A stretch of DNA of 41,069 nt from Thalassolituus alkanivorans (lineage in GTDB: Bacteria; Pseudomonadota; Gammaproteobacteria; Pseudomonadales; Oceanobacteraceae). Within the stretch, counting starts at the first letter, position 1. Each line of letters opens with the position of its first letter. The translations under genes were made by a program, and so were the position numbers. This document shows positions 17,916 through 27,567 of this stretch, piece by piece. The DNA is taken from the NCBI RefSeq assembly GCF_020447205.1, contig NZ_JAJAEL010000035.1, positions 133,848 to 174,916 on the forward strand. Direction: 5' to 3'. The notes under the pieces are model-generated. The model saw only the letters and a program-made list of their open reading frames with translations. It was not told where the DNA came from and did no database searches.

Positions 17916-19298
17916 ATGCTGGAGTTCATTAAGACGATCAATGGCTGGGCCTGGGGAGCACCGATGCTGCTTCTTATCAGCATCACCGGCCTGTATCTGA
18001 CCCTGGGTCTGAAAGCTTATCCAATCCGTAACATTAAACGCGGCTTCGTCTATTTATGGGTAAACCGCGAAGGTAAAGGTCAGGGCGAAATCTCTGGTTT
18101 TAACGCCCTGATGACCTCGCTGTCAGCCACGATCGGTACCGGTAACATTGCCGGGGTCGCCACTGCCATCGCTTCCGGCGGGCCGGGTGCGCTGTTCTGG
18201 ATGTGGTTAATTGCCTTACTCGGAATGGCCACCAAATACGCCGAAGCCGTGCTTGCCGTTCATTACCGCGAACGCAATGAGAAAGGCCAGTATGTTGGCG
18301 GCCCGATGTACTACATCCGTAATGGCCTTGGCCCGAAATTCCGCTGGATGGCTCTGCTGTTTGCTTTCTTCGGCATGTTAGCGGGGTTCGGTATTGGTAA
18401 TGGCGTCCAGGCCAATTCCGTGGCCGACGCCCTGCATGGTGGCTTTGGTATTCCTGAGTGGGTGACCGGCGTAGCCATTGCCGTTTTGGTTGGTCTGGTG
18501 CTGCTGGGCGGTATCCGCCGTATTTCTGAAGTGGCCGGTAAGCTCGTTCCTTTTATGGCGATTGCCTACATTCTCGGCGGCCTGATATTGCTGGTTGTTT
18601 TCGCCGACCGCGTACCGCAAGCCGTCGAACTGATCCTCCACCACGCTTTTAATCCGACTGCGGCAGTGGGTGGCTTTGCCGGCGCAGCGGTCTGGGCAGC
18701 CATCCGCTTTGGTGTGGCCCGCGGTGTCTTCTCTAACGAAGCCGGTCTGGGCAGCGCGCCGATTGCCCACGCCGCCGCCCAGACTGACAACCCGGTGCGT
18801 CAGGGCAGCATTGCCATGCTGGGTACCTTTATCGACACCATCATTATCTGCACCATCACCGGGCTGGTGATTGTCGCCTCCGGTGCCTGGCAGCTGTGCC
18901 CGCCGGAAGTCGCCGAATGTGTCGCCGGCAAAGGCTTAAGTGGCGCCAACCTCACCTCCGCCGCTTTCGCCCTCGGCCTGCCCGGCGTTGGTAACTATAT
19001 TGTGACCCTCGGCCTGGCGATTTTTGCCTTCACCACCATTATTGGCTGGTCTTTTTATGGAGAGAAATGCACAGAGTACCTGTTCGGTGTAAAATCCGTG
19101 CCCATTTTCCGGATCATCTGGGTTTTGGCCATTCCGATCGGTGCAACGCGTGAACTCGACGTCGCCTGGCTGATTGCCGATACCCTCAACGCAATGATGG
19201 CGCTGCCAAACCTGGTTGCCCTGTTACTGCTGAGCCCGGTCGTCTTCAAGCTGACAAAGAGTTTCTTAAACCATGGATCTGAGCCTGCATCAAAATGA
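17916..19298 (+). CDS. Alanine/glycine:cation symporter (AGCS family)
   Basis: The 460-aa inner-membrane carrier imports alanine or glycine with sodium or protons. Family motifs are [28 protein letters not shown], the VGGPMYYI loop, [35 protein letters not shown] and the C-terminal [14 protein letters not shown]. About ten to eleven helices are visible. It is divergent from ampD, and its end overlaps the nadC start by 26 bases, so both are probably cotranscribed. No glycine riboswitch is evident in the 130-base upstream region. Confidence 0.93.
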   Translation: MLEFIKTINGWAWGAPMLLLISITGLYLTLGLKAYPIRNIKRGFVYLWVNREGKGQGEISGFNALMTSLSATIGTGNIAGVATAIASGGPGALFWMWLIALLGMATKYAEAVLAVHYRERNEKGQYVGGPMYYIRNGLGPKFRWMALLFAFFGMLAGFGIGNGVQANSVADALHGGFGIPEWVTGVAIAVLVGLVLLGGIRRISEVAGKLVPFMAIAYILGGLILLVVFADRVPQAVELILHHAFNPTAAVGGFAGAAVWAAIRFGVARGVFSNEAGLGSAPIAHAAAQTDNPVRQGSIAMLGTFIDTIIICTITGLVIVASGAWQLCPPEVAECVAGKGLSGANLTSAAFALGLPGVGNYIVTLGLAIFAFTTIIGWSFYGEKCTEYLFGVKSVPIFRIIWVLAIPIGATRELDVAWLIADTLNAMMALPNLVALLLLSPVVFKLTKSFLNHGSEPASK

Positions 19299-20136
19299 TA
19301 TCGCCACCATCGTTGCCTGTGCGCTGGAAGAAGATGTGGGCAGCGGCGATATTACCGCCCGTCTGATCCCGGCAACTCAGCAAGCCAAAGCGCGCATCAT
19401 TTCCCGTGAGCGCGCCATTGTTGCCGGACGCGCCTGGGTAGATGAAGTATTCCGCCAGCTTGATCCAGCCGTCAGCGTGATCTGGCGCGTATCCGAAGGC
19501 CAGTGGGTACGCCCCAACCAGACGCTGTTTGAACTGCAGGGCAGTGCCCGCTCGCTGCTGACCGGCGAGCGCTGCGCCCTGAACTTTCTGCAAAGCCTGT
19601 CCGGCACTGCCACCCTGTGCCGCTTCTATGCCGATAAGGTGACCGGCACCGGCGTAAAACTGCTCGATACCCGCAAAACCATTCCTGGTCTGCGAATCGC
19701 ACAGAAATATGCAGTCAGCGTCGGCGGTTGCTTTAACCATCGTATTGGCCTGTACGATGCTTTCCTTATTAAGGAAAACCACATCATGGCCGCCGGTGGC
19801 ATCCGGGCGGCGATCAGCCAGGCTCATGACATTGCCCCTGGCAAACCAGTCGAAGTAGAAGTGGAAACCATGCAACAGCTGGATGAAGCTATCGACGCCG
19901 GTGCCGATATCATCATGCTCGACAACTTCAATCCTGAACAAATGCGCGTTGCCGTTGTCCATGCCAGACAGAAAAGTCAGGGCCGCACTAATGGCGTGGT
20001 AAAACTGGAAGCCTCCGGCGGCATTACCGACACCAGCCTGCGTGCCTACGCCGAAACCGGTGTGGATTACATTTCCATCGGTGCCCTGACCAAAGACTGC
20101 AAAGCGATTGACCTGTCGATGCGGTTGGTAAATTAA
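19273..20136 (+). CDS. nadC: Nicotinate-nucleotide pyrophosphorylase (carboxylating)
   Basis: This 287-aa enzyme converts quinolinate and PRPP to nicotinate mononucleotide in de novo NAD synthesis. It shows [49 protein letters not shown] with active-site Arg/Lys, [20 protein letters not shown], and [20 protein letters not shown] and LEASGGI. The ATG at 19273 gives the usual N-terminus and overlaps the symporter gene by 26 bases. Its closeness to ampDE is conserved in Pseudomonas relatives. Confidence 0.97.
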   Translation: MDLSLHQNDIATIVACALEEDVGSGDITARLIPATQQAKARIISRERAIVAGRAWVDEVFRQLDPAVSVIWRVSEGQWVRPNQTLFELQGSARSLLTGERCALNFLQSLSGTATLCRFYADKVTGTGVKLLDTRKTIPGLRIAQKYAVSVGGCFNHRIGLYDAFLIKENHIMAAGGIRAAISQAHDIAPGKPVEVEVETMQQLDEAIDAGADIIMLDNFNPEQMRVAVVHARQKSQGRTNGVVKLEASGGITDTSLRAYAETGVDYISIGALTKDCKAIDLSMRLVN

Positions 20137-20171
20137 CCAATCGCCATAAAAAAGATCTCAAAGGCATATTA

Positions 20172-20816
20172 ATGAATATTACTTCGTATAACCGCTATCA
20201 GGCTTTTGCCGCTCACCTGGCGCTCAGTTTTGTTATTTTTCTCGTCCTGCTGTTACTGGTTTTTTACGTTTGGTACCCAGGTATTTTCTTTGAATCGGAA
20301 AAAGGCTGGAAAGCCATTGCTTTAATCGCGGGGGTCGATCTGGTACTCGGCCCGCTGTTTACACTGATTGTTTTTAATCCGGCGAAAAAAAGCCTGAAAA
20401 TGGATCTGGCGATTATTGCGTTACTGCAGGCAGGTGCACTGATCGCCGGCAGTTACCTGATACATGAACGCCGGCCGGTGGGGTTAATCAGCATTTATCC
20501 TGCAAATGGCTTTCAGACACTCTACGCCTCGGGCGTAACAAACGAGGTGCTAGATACGGTTAAAAAGTCTGCGACTCAGCTCTTTTATTACGATAACGAA
20601 GGTGTCGAGTTATCCGGCACGCTGGAAGCGAAAGACATCAAACCCCTTTCTTCTGAGTGGATTATGAAAAATTTCCAGCCTGTTAGTGATACAGATCACA
20701 CTTTCAGTATTCCGCTAGACAAAGGACTTAAAGATAACGTGCAGCTTAAATTTGCTCAAAACGGTATTTTTTGGGAACTGGCTCACACTCATAAAAAAAC
20801 AAACGTCCAAAAGTGA
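20172..20816 (+). CDS. TfpX/TfpZ family type IV pilin accessory protein
   Basis: A 214-aa inner-membrane protein with three or four N-terminal helices and a periplasmic C-terminal half. The start NRYQAFAAHLALSFVIFL, WYPGIFFESEKGW, the GVDLVLGPLFTLIVFNP motif and DLAIIALLQAGALIAG are the signature of TfpZ-type accessory factors, which help assemble or extend particular pilins and are encoded beside pilA. Here it directly precedes pilA. Its stop codon lies inside a perfect hairpin. Confidence 0.87.
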   Translation: MNITSYNRYQAFAAHLALSFVIFLVLLLLVFYVWYPGIFFESEKGWKAIALIAGVDLVLGPLFTLIVFNPAKKSLKMDLAIIALLQAGALIAGSYLIHERRPVGLISIYPANGFQTLYASGVTNEVLDTVKKSATQLFYYDNEGVELSGTLEAKDIKPLSSEWIMKNFQPVSDTDHTFSIPLDKGLKDNVQLKFAQNGIFWELAHTHKKTNVQK

Positions 20817-20835
20817 CGCAGAGCGTCACTTTTGG
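20807..20835 (+). terminator. Perfect 13-bp hairpin containing the tfpZ-like stop codon
   Basis: CCAAAAGTGACGC (20807-20819) pairs with GCGTCACTTTTGG (20823-20835) around AGA. The TGA stop is at 20814-20816 within the stem. A weak T-rich stretch follows. It probably separates this transcript from the pilA promoter and may stabilise the 3' end. Confidence 0.6.
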
Positions 20836-20900
20836 AATGCATCATTTTGTTAAGACCTCAACTATTAGCATTTGATTGGGCTTGCGCAGCGCCAATAAGC

Positions 20901-20917
20901 TTGGCACACTCTTCGCA
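20901..20917 (+). promoter_or_regulatory. Sigma-54 promoter of pilA
   Basis: TTGGCACACTCTTCGCA carries the -24 GG (20903-20904) and -12 GC (20915-20916) with the required 10-base gap, near the consensus TGGCAC-N5-TTGC. The expected start site is near 20928, about 100 bases before the pilA ATG. PilR-type activation is expected by analogy to Pseudomonas pilA; pilSR is not in the window. Confidence 0.82.
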
Positions 20918-21026
20918 CCATCCAGCATGAATGGCTCTGACCCGGATATGTGCTGCACGGTCAAATATGAGTCCGAGCACAAACGAGTCAAGAATTAAAA
21001 AATCTCAAATCGAGTGGAGAATCCCC

Positions 21027-21671
21027 ATGTTAAAACAAGTTCAAAAAGGTTTTACCCTGATTGAATTGATGATCGTTATTGCGATTATCGGTATTCTGGC
21101 TTCCGTGGCTCTGCCTGCGTACCGCGAGTACATCATCAACAGCCGTATGGCCTCTGTAATGGCCTCTGTTGCATCCGTGCAAGCAGCCGTCAACGAAAAC
21201 TACGCGCGCAGAGGGGAAGGCTGGCTGACAGGTACAGTTGGTGTTGGTAACAGAATTGTTGCAACACCTTGTGGATACACCGCGGACGCCAGCGCACAAT
21301 CATGCTGGACCACAGCCTATGGTATGCGTGCAGCTCCTGATGCACTGCGAATTTCAGGCATAAGTGCAGTGGACATTGTTGTCGGTACAGCTGTCACGCC
21401 AGCAACTTTAACTTGTACAGGCTTCCCAGCGCTGGCGCGCATTCCTGCCGCCACAACCACATCTCTTATTCAAGTTGATTTATCATTCGATGGTGAAATC
21501 GACCCAGATGTTGCCGGTGTAGTCTCTTTAATTCCTGTTGTCGATGCTGCACGCCCACAAACCATTGGTTGGGTTGCAACAGCGACTGGTGGTAACATTG
21601 TCGGCGGCATAGATTTGGCTGGTGTGGCCTGTAAGTGGCTCAATGAGAACGTAAATGCTGATTGGCTGTAA
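21027..21671 (+). CDS. pilA: Type IV major pilin-like prepilin
   Basis: The 214-aa prepilin has the short leader MLKQVQKG and class III cleavage site before [20 protein letters not shown], with Glu at position 5 of the mature protein. The C-terminal domain holds four Cys (CGYT..., SCW, TCTG, ACKW), suggesting disulfide bonds. At about 206 mature residues it is longer than typical major pilins (about 145-160). The ATG at 21027 has GGAG 7 bases upstream; the open frame before it contains the promoter and is not coding. It is followed by a strong terminator. A minor pilin is possible, but the position before pilBCD and the sigma-54 promoter favour the major subunit. Confidence 0.92.
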   Translation: MLKQVQKGFTLIELMIVIAIIGILASVALPAYREYIINSRMASVMASVASVQAAVNENYARRGEGWLTGTVGVGNRIVATPCGYTADASAQSCWTTAYGMRAAPDALRISGISAVDIVVGTAVTPATLTCTGFPALARIPAATTTSLIQVDLSFDGEIDPDVAGVVSLIPVVDAARPQTIGWVATATGGNIVGGIDLAGVACKWLNENVNADWL

Positions 21672-21693
21672 TTTATAGCTGATGTGGTAAATC

Positions 21694-21716
21694 ACCCCGC
21701 TCCGGCGGGGTTTTTT
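21694..21716 (+). terminator. Terminator after pilA
   Basis: CCCCGC (21695-21700), loop TCCG, GCGGGG (21705-21710) and six T. It would limit readthrough from pilA into pilB, giving more pilin than assembly proteins. Confidence 0.92.
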
Positions 21717-21817
21717 ATTGCCTGCGTAAACCCTGTTACCATGCCCAATCTCTGGCTAATCCCCACGCCCTCTGGTATGTTCTGATACAAAAAGCACAAT
21801 GCCTTTGGGGAATTTCT

Positions 21818-23515
21818 ATGGCCGTTTTGACCGGCTTACCACGCCGTATCGTTGAGCAGAATCTGGTGAACAGCCAGCAGGCTCAGGAAATCATCAATAA
21901 GGCAAAGCAGGACAAAATCAGTTTTGTTGCCGCCGCTGTTGCATCGGGTTACATAAAGTCACGTGCTATTGCGCTGTTGGCTTCTGAAGAATTTGGCCTC
22001 CCCCTGCTGGATCTCAGCGCCTTTGATTTTGACCTGATGCCCAAAGATCTGGTCAGCCGCGAACTGATCGAAAAGCACCGGGTTCTGCCATTGTTTCAGC
22101 GCGGAAACCGCCTTTTTGTCGCACAGAGCGACCCTTCAGCCATGCTGGCAATCGATGAAATAAAGTTCAATACCGGCATGACTGTTGAAGCGGTACTGGC
22201 TGAAGAAGATAAGCTGGGCAGTGCTGTCGATAAGTTTCTGGCCGCTAACGACAACAACTTTGGCGACCTGGATGGCGACCTGGACGACGTTGATCTGGAA
22301 GACCCCGACGCACGAGATAAAACCCAAGACACGGAAAAAGATTCCTCTGGCGACGATGCCCCGATTGTACGTTTCGTGAATAAAATGCTACTCGATGCTA
22401 TTAAAGGCGGCGCCTCCGATATCCACTTTGAACCTTATGAAAAGCGTTACCGCGTACGCTATCGTACCGATGGTATGTTGCATGAAGTCGCCAGCCCACC
22501 GGTTAACCTTGCCGGTAAGATTGCTGCGCGTTTAAAAGTGATGTCACAGATGGATATCTCTGAGCGACGCGTTCCCCAAGATGGCCGCATCAAGATGAAG
22601 CTGTCCAAAACCAAGGCCATCGATTTCAGGGTAAACACCCTGCCAACCCTTTGGGGCGAAAAAATCGTACTGCGTATTCTTGATCCTTCTTCGGCCAAAC
22701 TGGGGATTGATATGCTCGGCTATGAAGCCGATCAGAAAACCCTCTATCTGGATGCCCTGGCCAAGCCTCAGGGGATGATTTTGGTTACCGGCCCGACCGG
22801 TTCCGGTAAAACGGTATCTCTGTATACCGGTCTGAATATCCTTAACGTGGAAGGCACCAATATATCCACTGCCGAAGACCCGGTGGAAATTAACCTCGAA
22901 GGTATTAATCAGGTAAACGTGAACGCCCGCGTCGGCCTCGACTTTGCAGCGGCTCTGCGTTCCTTCCTGCGTCAGGACCCGGACGTGGTGATGGTGGGGG
23001 AAATCCGGGATCTGGATACCGCCTCCATCGCGATTAAAGCGGCCCAGACCGGTCACTTAGTGCTTTCCACACTACACACTAACAGTGCTGCCGAAACCCT
23101 GACCCGTCTGGCCAATATGGGCGTGCCCTCGTTCAACATTGCAACCTCCGTCAGTCTGATTATCGCTCAACGATTAGCACGCCGACTTTGCCCAAATTGC
23201 AAGGTTCCGGCAGAAATACCCAAGGAGCTGCTTTTGGAAGCGGGCTTTACGGATGAGCAACTGCAAACCGCTGAGATTTATAAACCGGTCGGCTGTGAGC
23301 AATGCAAAGGGGGCTACAAAGGCCGTGTCGGTATTTATGAAGTAGTTAGAATAACCGATGCCATCTCCCGTATTATCATGGAGGGCGGTAACTCGATTGA
23401 GATTTCTGATGCGGCGCGCAAAGAAGGCTTTAACGATTTGCGTACATCAGCGCTGCAAAAGGTTGCCCAAGGGGTTACCAGCCTGGAAGAAGCTAACCGG
23501 GTAACCACCGACTAA
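21818..23515 (+). CDS. pilB: Type IV pilus assembly ATPase PilB
   Basis: This 565-aa cytoplasmic hexameric ATPase powers pilus extension; length matches P. aeruginosa PilB (566). The N-terminal T2SSE_N domain (about 1-150) is followed by an acidic linker, then the ATPase domain: Walker A GPTGSGKT at about 325-332, Asp box ISTAEDPVE, Walker B VVMVGEIRD, His box GHLVLSTLHTN, and the zinc motif CPNC...CEQC. It begins the pilBCD cluster, 100 bases after the pilA terminator. Confidence 0.97.
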   Translation: MAVLTGLPRRIVEQNLVNSQQAQEIINKAKQDKISFVAAAVASGYIKSRAIALLASEEFGLPLLDLSAFDFDLMPKDLVSRELIEKHRVLPLFQRGNRLFVAQSDPSAMLAIDEIKFNTGMTVEAVLAEEDKLGSAVDKFLAANDNNFGDLDGDLDDVDLEDPDARDKTQDTEKDSSGDDAPIVRFVNKMLLDAIKGGASDIHFEPYEKRYRVRYRTDGMLHEVASPPVNLAGKIAARLKVMSQMDISERRVPQDGRIKMKLSKTKAIDFRVNTLPTLWGEKIVLRILDPSSAKLGIDMLGYEADQKTLYLDALAKPQGMILVTGPTGSGKTVSLYTGLNILNVEGTNISTAEDPVEINLEGINQVNVNARVGLDFAAALRSFLRQDPDVVMVGEIRDLDTASIAIKAAQTGHLVLSTLHTNSAAETLTRLANMGVPSFNIATSVSLIIAQRLARRLCPNCKVPAEIPKELLLEAGFTDEQLQTAEIYKPVGCEQCKGGYKGRVGIYEVVRITDAISRIIMEGGNSIEISDAARKEGFNDLRTSALQKVAQGVTSLEEANRVTTD

Positions 23516-23563
23516 GTTTTACGGCAGCCTTTGTGCTGCCCATAGCATGGATACAACAGCACA

Positions 23564-24790
23564 ATGGCTAAGCAAATAAAGAACAGCGCCTTTGCCTGGG
23601 AAGGCATCAATCGCCGCGGCCAGACTATTAAGGGCGAAATGAGTGGCCAAAATGCAGCGATGGTCAAAGCCCAATTGCGCAAACAGGGCGTTAATCCGCT
23701 GAAAGTCCGCAAAGTTGCCCAACCCTTACTAGGACTGGGGAAGGGCAAAAAAAAGATCAAATCGGCCGATATCACCTTTTTTACCCGTCAGATGGCTACC
23801 ATGATCAAAGCCGGCGTTCCTTTGGTGCAATCGTTTGATATCGTGGCCGACGGTATTGATAACCCTTCAATGAAAGAGTTGATTCTGGGTCTGCGCGATA
23901 CCGTATCTGCCGGTAATGATTTTGCCTCAGCCCTGAAGCAACATCCTGAGTATTTCGATGATCTGACCTGTAACCTGGTTGAGTCCGGTGAACAAGCTGG
24001 TGCACTTGAGGCCATGCTGGAAAAAGTGGCCATTTACAAAGAGAAAACTGAGATTCTGAAAGCCAAAATCAAAAAAGCGATGACTTACCCTATTGCTACT
24101 CTGGTGGTGGCATTTGTGGTTACCGCTATCCTGTTGATTAAGGTAGTACCAACCTTTGACGATATGTTCCGCAGTTTTGGTTCACAACTGCCGGCACCGA
24201 CACAGTTTGTGGTTTATCTGTCCGAACAGGCACAAGCCTATTATCTGCACGTACTGGGCGTTCTTGCCGTTGCCGGGGTGTTCTTTTCACAGGCAATGAA
24301 ACGCTCTCCCACCTTTAGAAATAGTTTTGAACGCTTCACGCTCAAATTACCGGTTTTCGGCGATCTTATCCGTAAAGCAGCCGTAGCCCGCTACGCCCGG
24401 GTTCTGTCGACTACCTTTGCTGCCGGTGTGCCATTGGTAGAGGCACTGGAATCCGTTGCCGGTGCGGTAGGCAATGTTGTTTATCGCGAAGCCGTACTGA
24501 AAATCCGTGATGAAGTATCCTCTGGCCAGCAGATGCACTTTGCGATGCGTTCGACCGGTGTGTTCCCCAATATGGTGGTACAGATGACTAGTATCGGTGA
24601 GGAGTCCGGTGCTCTTGATGCCATGCTGGATAAAGCCGCCACTTATTTCGAAGATGAAGTGGATAACGCCGTCGACAACATGACCGCTCTGCTTGAGCCG
24701 ATGATTATGGCGTTCCTCGGTGTGGTAATCGGTGGTCTGATCATCGCAATGTACCTGCCAATCTTCGAGATGGGTAAAGCCGTAGGATGA
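23564..24790 (+). CDS. pilC: Type IV pilus inner-membrane platform protein PilC
   Basis: A 408-aa polytopic protein with two T2SSF domains, which couples PilB to pilin insertion. Visible are FTRQMATMIKAGVPLVQSF, LVESGEQAGALEAMLEKVA with following helices, and the second repeat YARVLSTTFAAGVPLVEALE, GEESGALDAMLDKAATYFE. Three main membrane segments are apparent. Its stop overlaps the pilD start by four bases. Confidence 0.97.
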   Translation: MAKQIKNSAFAWEGINRRGQTIKGEMSGQNAAMVKAQLRKQGVNPLKVRKVAQPLLGLGKGKKKIKSADITFFTRQMATMIKAGVPLVQSFDIVADGIDNPSMKELILGLRDTVSAGNDFASALKQHPEYFDDLTCNLVESGEQAGALEAMLEKVAIYKEKTEILKAKIKKAMTYPIATLVVAFVVTAILLIKVVPTFDDMFRSFGSQLPAPTQFVVYLSEQAQAYYLHVLGVLAVAGVFFSQAMKRSPTFRNSFERFTLKLPVFGDLIRKAAVARYARVLSTTFAAGVPLVEALESVAGAVGNVVYREAVLKIRDEVSSGQQMHFAMRSTGVFPNMVVQMTSIGEESGALDAMLDKAATYFEDEVDNAVDNMTALLEPMIMAFLGVVIGGLIIAMYLPIFEMGKAVG

Positions 24791-25665
24791 AACTACTGCA
24801 ACTGCTGGCCGACAACCTTATCTGGCTGGCTATTTTTATCGCGCTGTTCAGCCTGCTCATCGGCAGTTTCCTCAACGTCGTTATCCTGCGCTTTCCGGTC
24901 ATGATGTTCCGCAGCTGGAAGCAGGATTGCCTGGAAATGGACAGCAATCTGCCCAAGCACCCGGCCATTGATGATCTGAGTAAGCCCTTCAACCTGTTAA
25001 AGCCTGACTCACACTGTCCCAAATGTCAGGCTCCAGTCAGGGCCTGGCAGAATATTCCGGTGCTGAGCTGGGTCTTGCTGCGCGGTAAGTGTGCCGGTTG
25101 TGGCACCCCTATAGGCCTGCGTTATCCGGCGGTGGAAATTGCCACCGCCATTCTAAGTACGGCGTTATTACTGGTGTATCCCTGGGGCTGGCAGCTGGCC
25201 GCTATGCTGGTGTTTACTTGGTTGTTAATCAGCATGTCGGTGATTGATATCGACCATCAGATTTTGCCCGACACAATGACGTTAAGCCTTCTGTGGCTGG
25301 GCCTTATGGTCAACAGTCAGGGATTATTTACCGATCTGGAAAGTGCCGTATACGGCGCTGCTGCAGGCTATCTGGCATTGTGGAGCGTGTTCTGGATCTT
25401 CAAGCTGGTTACCGGCAAAGAGGGAATGGGTTACGGTGACTTCAAACTGCTGGCCGCCCTTGGCGCCTGGCTCGGCGTTCAAAGCCTGCCGCTGATCATC
25501 CTGCTCTCTTCCGTGGTGGGCGCTGTGGCTGGTATTGCCGGCATTATTATTCTCGGACGGGACAAAAATGTTCCGATTCCTTTTGGCCCCTATCTGGCCG
25601 CCGCTGGCTGGATTGCCGCCCTCTGGGGCAATGACATCAGCCAGTGGTATCTGAGCCGTTTCTGA
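24787..25665 (+). CDS. pilD: Prepilin peptidase/N-methyltransferase PilD
   Basis: A 292-aa inner-membrane aspartic protease that removes the prepilin leader and methylates the new N-terminus; it should process PilA encoded here. Zinc-binding cysteines are Cys77, Cys80, Cys102 and Cys105; catalytic aspartates lie in VIDIDHQILPD (about 152-162) and the GYGDFKLL motif. FLNVVI after the first helix is conserved. ATG overlaps the pilC stop. Confidence 0.96.
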   Translation: MKLLQLLADNLIWLAIFIALFSLLIGSFLNVVILRFPVMMFRSWKQDCLEMDSNLPKHPAIDDLSKPFNLLKPDSHCPKCQAPVRAWQNIPVLSWVLLRGKCAGCGTPIGLRYPAVEIATAILSTALLLVYPWGWQLAAMLVFTWLLISMSVIDIDHQILPDTMTLSLLWLGLMVNSQGLFTDLESAVYGAAAGYLALWSVFWIFKLVTGKEGMGYGDFKLLAALGAWLGVQSLPLIILLSSVVGAVAGIAGIIILGRDKNVPIPFGPYLAAAGWIAALWGNDISQWYLSRF

Positions 25666-25681
25666 CAGGTAATAATCAGCG

Positions 25682-26281
25682 ATGTGGGTTTTGGGTTTAA
25701 CCGGTGGAATTGGCAGCGGCAAAACCGCTGCCAGTGACTTTTTTGCCGGCAAAGGTATTACTGTGGTCGATGCCGATATTGTCGCCCGCGAAGTTGTTGA
25801 GCCTGGCCAGCCGGCATGGCAGGCAATCAAGGAGCATTTCGGCGAACAGGCACTGCTGGCGGACGGTAGTCTTAATCGTGCCTGGCTGCGTGACAAAGTT
25901 TTCTCCGAGCCGGACGAACGTAAGTGGCTGGAATCCCAGACCCACCCGCGCATCCGCGACAGCATTATCCGCCAGTTGCAGCAAGCGACCTCTGCCTATG
26001 CCATTCTGGTCTCGCCCCTGTTGTTCGAATCCGGCCAGGCATTATTAACACAACACACACTGCTGATTGACGTGCCAGTCGATATTCAGATTGCACGGGC
26101 CACCTCCCGCGACCAGAATAACGCCGATCAGATCCGCCGTATCATCGCCGCACAAATGCCTCGCGATGAACGCCGTGCACGCGCCGATGATATTGCCGAT
26201 AACAGCCTGGGGCTGGCTGAACTGCACCAGCAACTGGAACTGTTACACAACAGCTACCTGTTGCGTGCCGCCTCACGATAA
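25682..26281 (+). CDS. coaE: Dephospho-CoA kinase
   Basis: This 199-aa enzyme phosphorylates dephospho-CoA in the last step of CoA synthesis. It begins with the P-loop LTGGIGSGKTAASDFF, has the VVDADIVAREVV segment with the catalytic Asp, HPRIRDSI, VLVSPLLFESG-like core (AILVSPLLFES) and the lid ATSRDQNNADQIRRII. Length is standard. It follows pilD by 16 bases, as in other pil clusters. Confidence 0.96.
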   Translation: MWVLGLTGGIGSGKTAASDFFAGKGITVVDADIVAREVVEPGQPAWQAIKEHFGEQALLADGSLNRAWLRDKVFSEPDERKWLESQTHPRIRDSIIRQLQQATSAYAILVSPLLFESGQALLTQHTLLIDVPVDIQIARATSRDQNNADQIRRIIAAQMPRDERRARADDIADNSLGLAELHQQLELLHNSYLLRAASR

Positions 26282-26335
26282 AATAGCCAGCAACAGCGCT
26301 GACTGACATGCGATTAGCAAACCTGCGAGAACCCA

Positions 26336-26536
26336 ATGAAAGTAAACTGCCCGACCTGTAAAAAAGACGTGGAATGGATTGCGGAAAACAAATACCGTCC
26401 ATTCTGCTGCGAACGCTGCAAGCTGATTGATCTGGGCGAATGGGCCAGCGAAGGTCATGCCATTCCCGGCAAACCGGCCGACGAAGTGCTGATGTCGGAA
26501 GAATGGCAGCAGGAACAGAATAAGCCATACAACTGA
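26336..26536 (+). CDS. yacG: DNA gyrase inhibitor YacG
   Basis: A 66-aa zinc-finger protein that binds GyrB and inhibits gyrase. Cys5, Cys8, Cys24 and Cys28 form the zinc site (CPTC, then FCCERC), followed by [16 protein letters not shown], the most conserved YacG segment, and an acidic tail. It is the last gene of pilB-yacG. Confidence 0.95.
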   Translation: MKVNCPTCKKDVEWIAENKYRPFCCERCKLIDLGEWASEGHAIPGKPADEVLMSEEWQQEQNKPYN

Positions 26537-26592
26537 TTATCCTGCGGCCAGCTGCAGAGAAGCCGGCCGCTGAATAAGGGAAAATACCAACC

Positions 26593-27549
26593 TTACTGAA
26601 CAGCCGCAGCGTTTTTCCCGCGCAGTTTCTCCCACACAGCCATTACACCCACCAACACCGCTCCGGCCAGCAATCCCACCAGCAGGTTAAATACCAGCGG
26701 CAGTAATGCACTGCTGATATCCGCCAGCCATGGCAGCGTTGTGCCCCAGCTGTGAATCGCCCAACCGGATGCAGTATGCGCCAGATGTTCCAGCTGTGGT
26801 ACGCCGTGCATCAGAATACCGCCCCCCACCAGAAACATCGCCAGCGTGCCGACCACCGATAAGGTTTTCATCAGCCACGGAGCCAGTATCAGCAGCCCGC
26901 GACCGATACTCTGCAGCAGGCGATTGCTGCGTTCACTGAGATACAGACCGGCGTCATCCATTTTCACAATCGCCGCCACCAGGCCATAAACGCCAAAGGT
27001 AAACAGCAGGGCTAAGGCCGAGACAACCAGCACCTGGGTGGTAAAACTGGCCTGAGCAACCGAGCCCAGCGTAATCACAATAATTTCTGCCGAAAGAATA
27101 AAGTCGGTGCGTATCGCGCCTTTGATTTTACCCTGCTCAAACGCCAGTAAATCTTCAGAGCCATTAAGCAACGCCTGCTGCAATTGCTGTTTGCCAGCTT
27201 CCGCCTCTTTGCGGTGTAAAATGCTGTGCAGCAGTTTTTCAACGCCTTCAAAACACAGATAAGCGCCGCCAAGCATCAGCAGAATCATTACCGCCCAGGG
27301 AGCAAACGCACTGATCAGCAGTGCCGCCGGAACCAGAATCAGCTTGTTCTTCAATGAGCCTTTGGTAACCGCCCACACCACCGGCAACTCACGCTCGGCA
27401 CGTATACCGGAAACCTGCTGCGCATTGAGCGCCAGATCATCCCCCAGCACGCCACTGGTTTTCTTGGCCGCCATTTTCGACATCACAGCCACGTCATCCA
27501 GTACCGTGGCAATATCGTCCAGCAGCGCTAATAAACTTGCACCCGCCAT
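26593..27549 (-). CDS. DUF808 family inner-membrane protein (YedI-like)
   Basis: A 318-aa protein with about six membrane segments. The N-terminus [20 protein letters not shown] and the following [19 protein letters not shown] are diagnostic for DUF808. Function is unknown. The ATG at 27549 has AAGGAA upstream and lies 18 bases after the PadR regulator gene, so the two are probably one operon. Confidence 0.92.
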   Translation of the reverse strand: MAGASLLALLDDIATVLDDVAVMSKMAAKKTSGVLGDDLALNAQQVSGIRAERELPVVWAVTKGSLKNKLILVPAALLISAFAPWAVMILLMLGGAYLCFEGVEKLLHSILHRKEAEAGKQQLQQALLNGSEDLLAFEQGKIKGAIRTDFILSAEIIVITLGSVAQASFTTQVLVVSALALLFTFGVYGLVAAIVKMDDAGLYLSERSNRLLQSIGRGLLILAPWLMKTLSVVGTLAMFLVGGGILMHGVPQLEHLAHTASGWAIHSWGTTLPWLADISSALLPLVFNLLVGLLAGAVLVGVMAVWEKLRGKNAAAVQ

Positions 27550-27567
27550 TGTTGTTCCTTTTTCAAT

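Noticed and set aside
20867-20879. The 13-mer TTAGCATTTGATT before pilA, also present at 3473-3485 beside the Fur box
   Set aside because: AT-rich and short; the pilA copy lacks the other Fur-box half, so chance similarity is more likely than a second Fur site.
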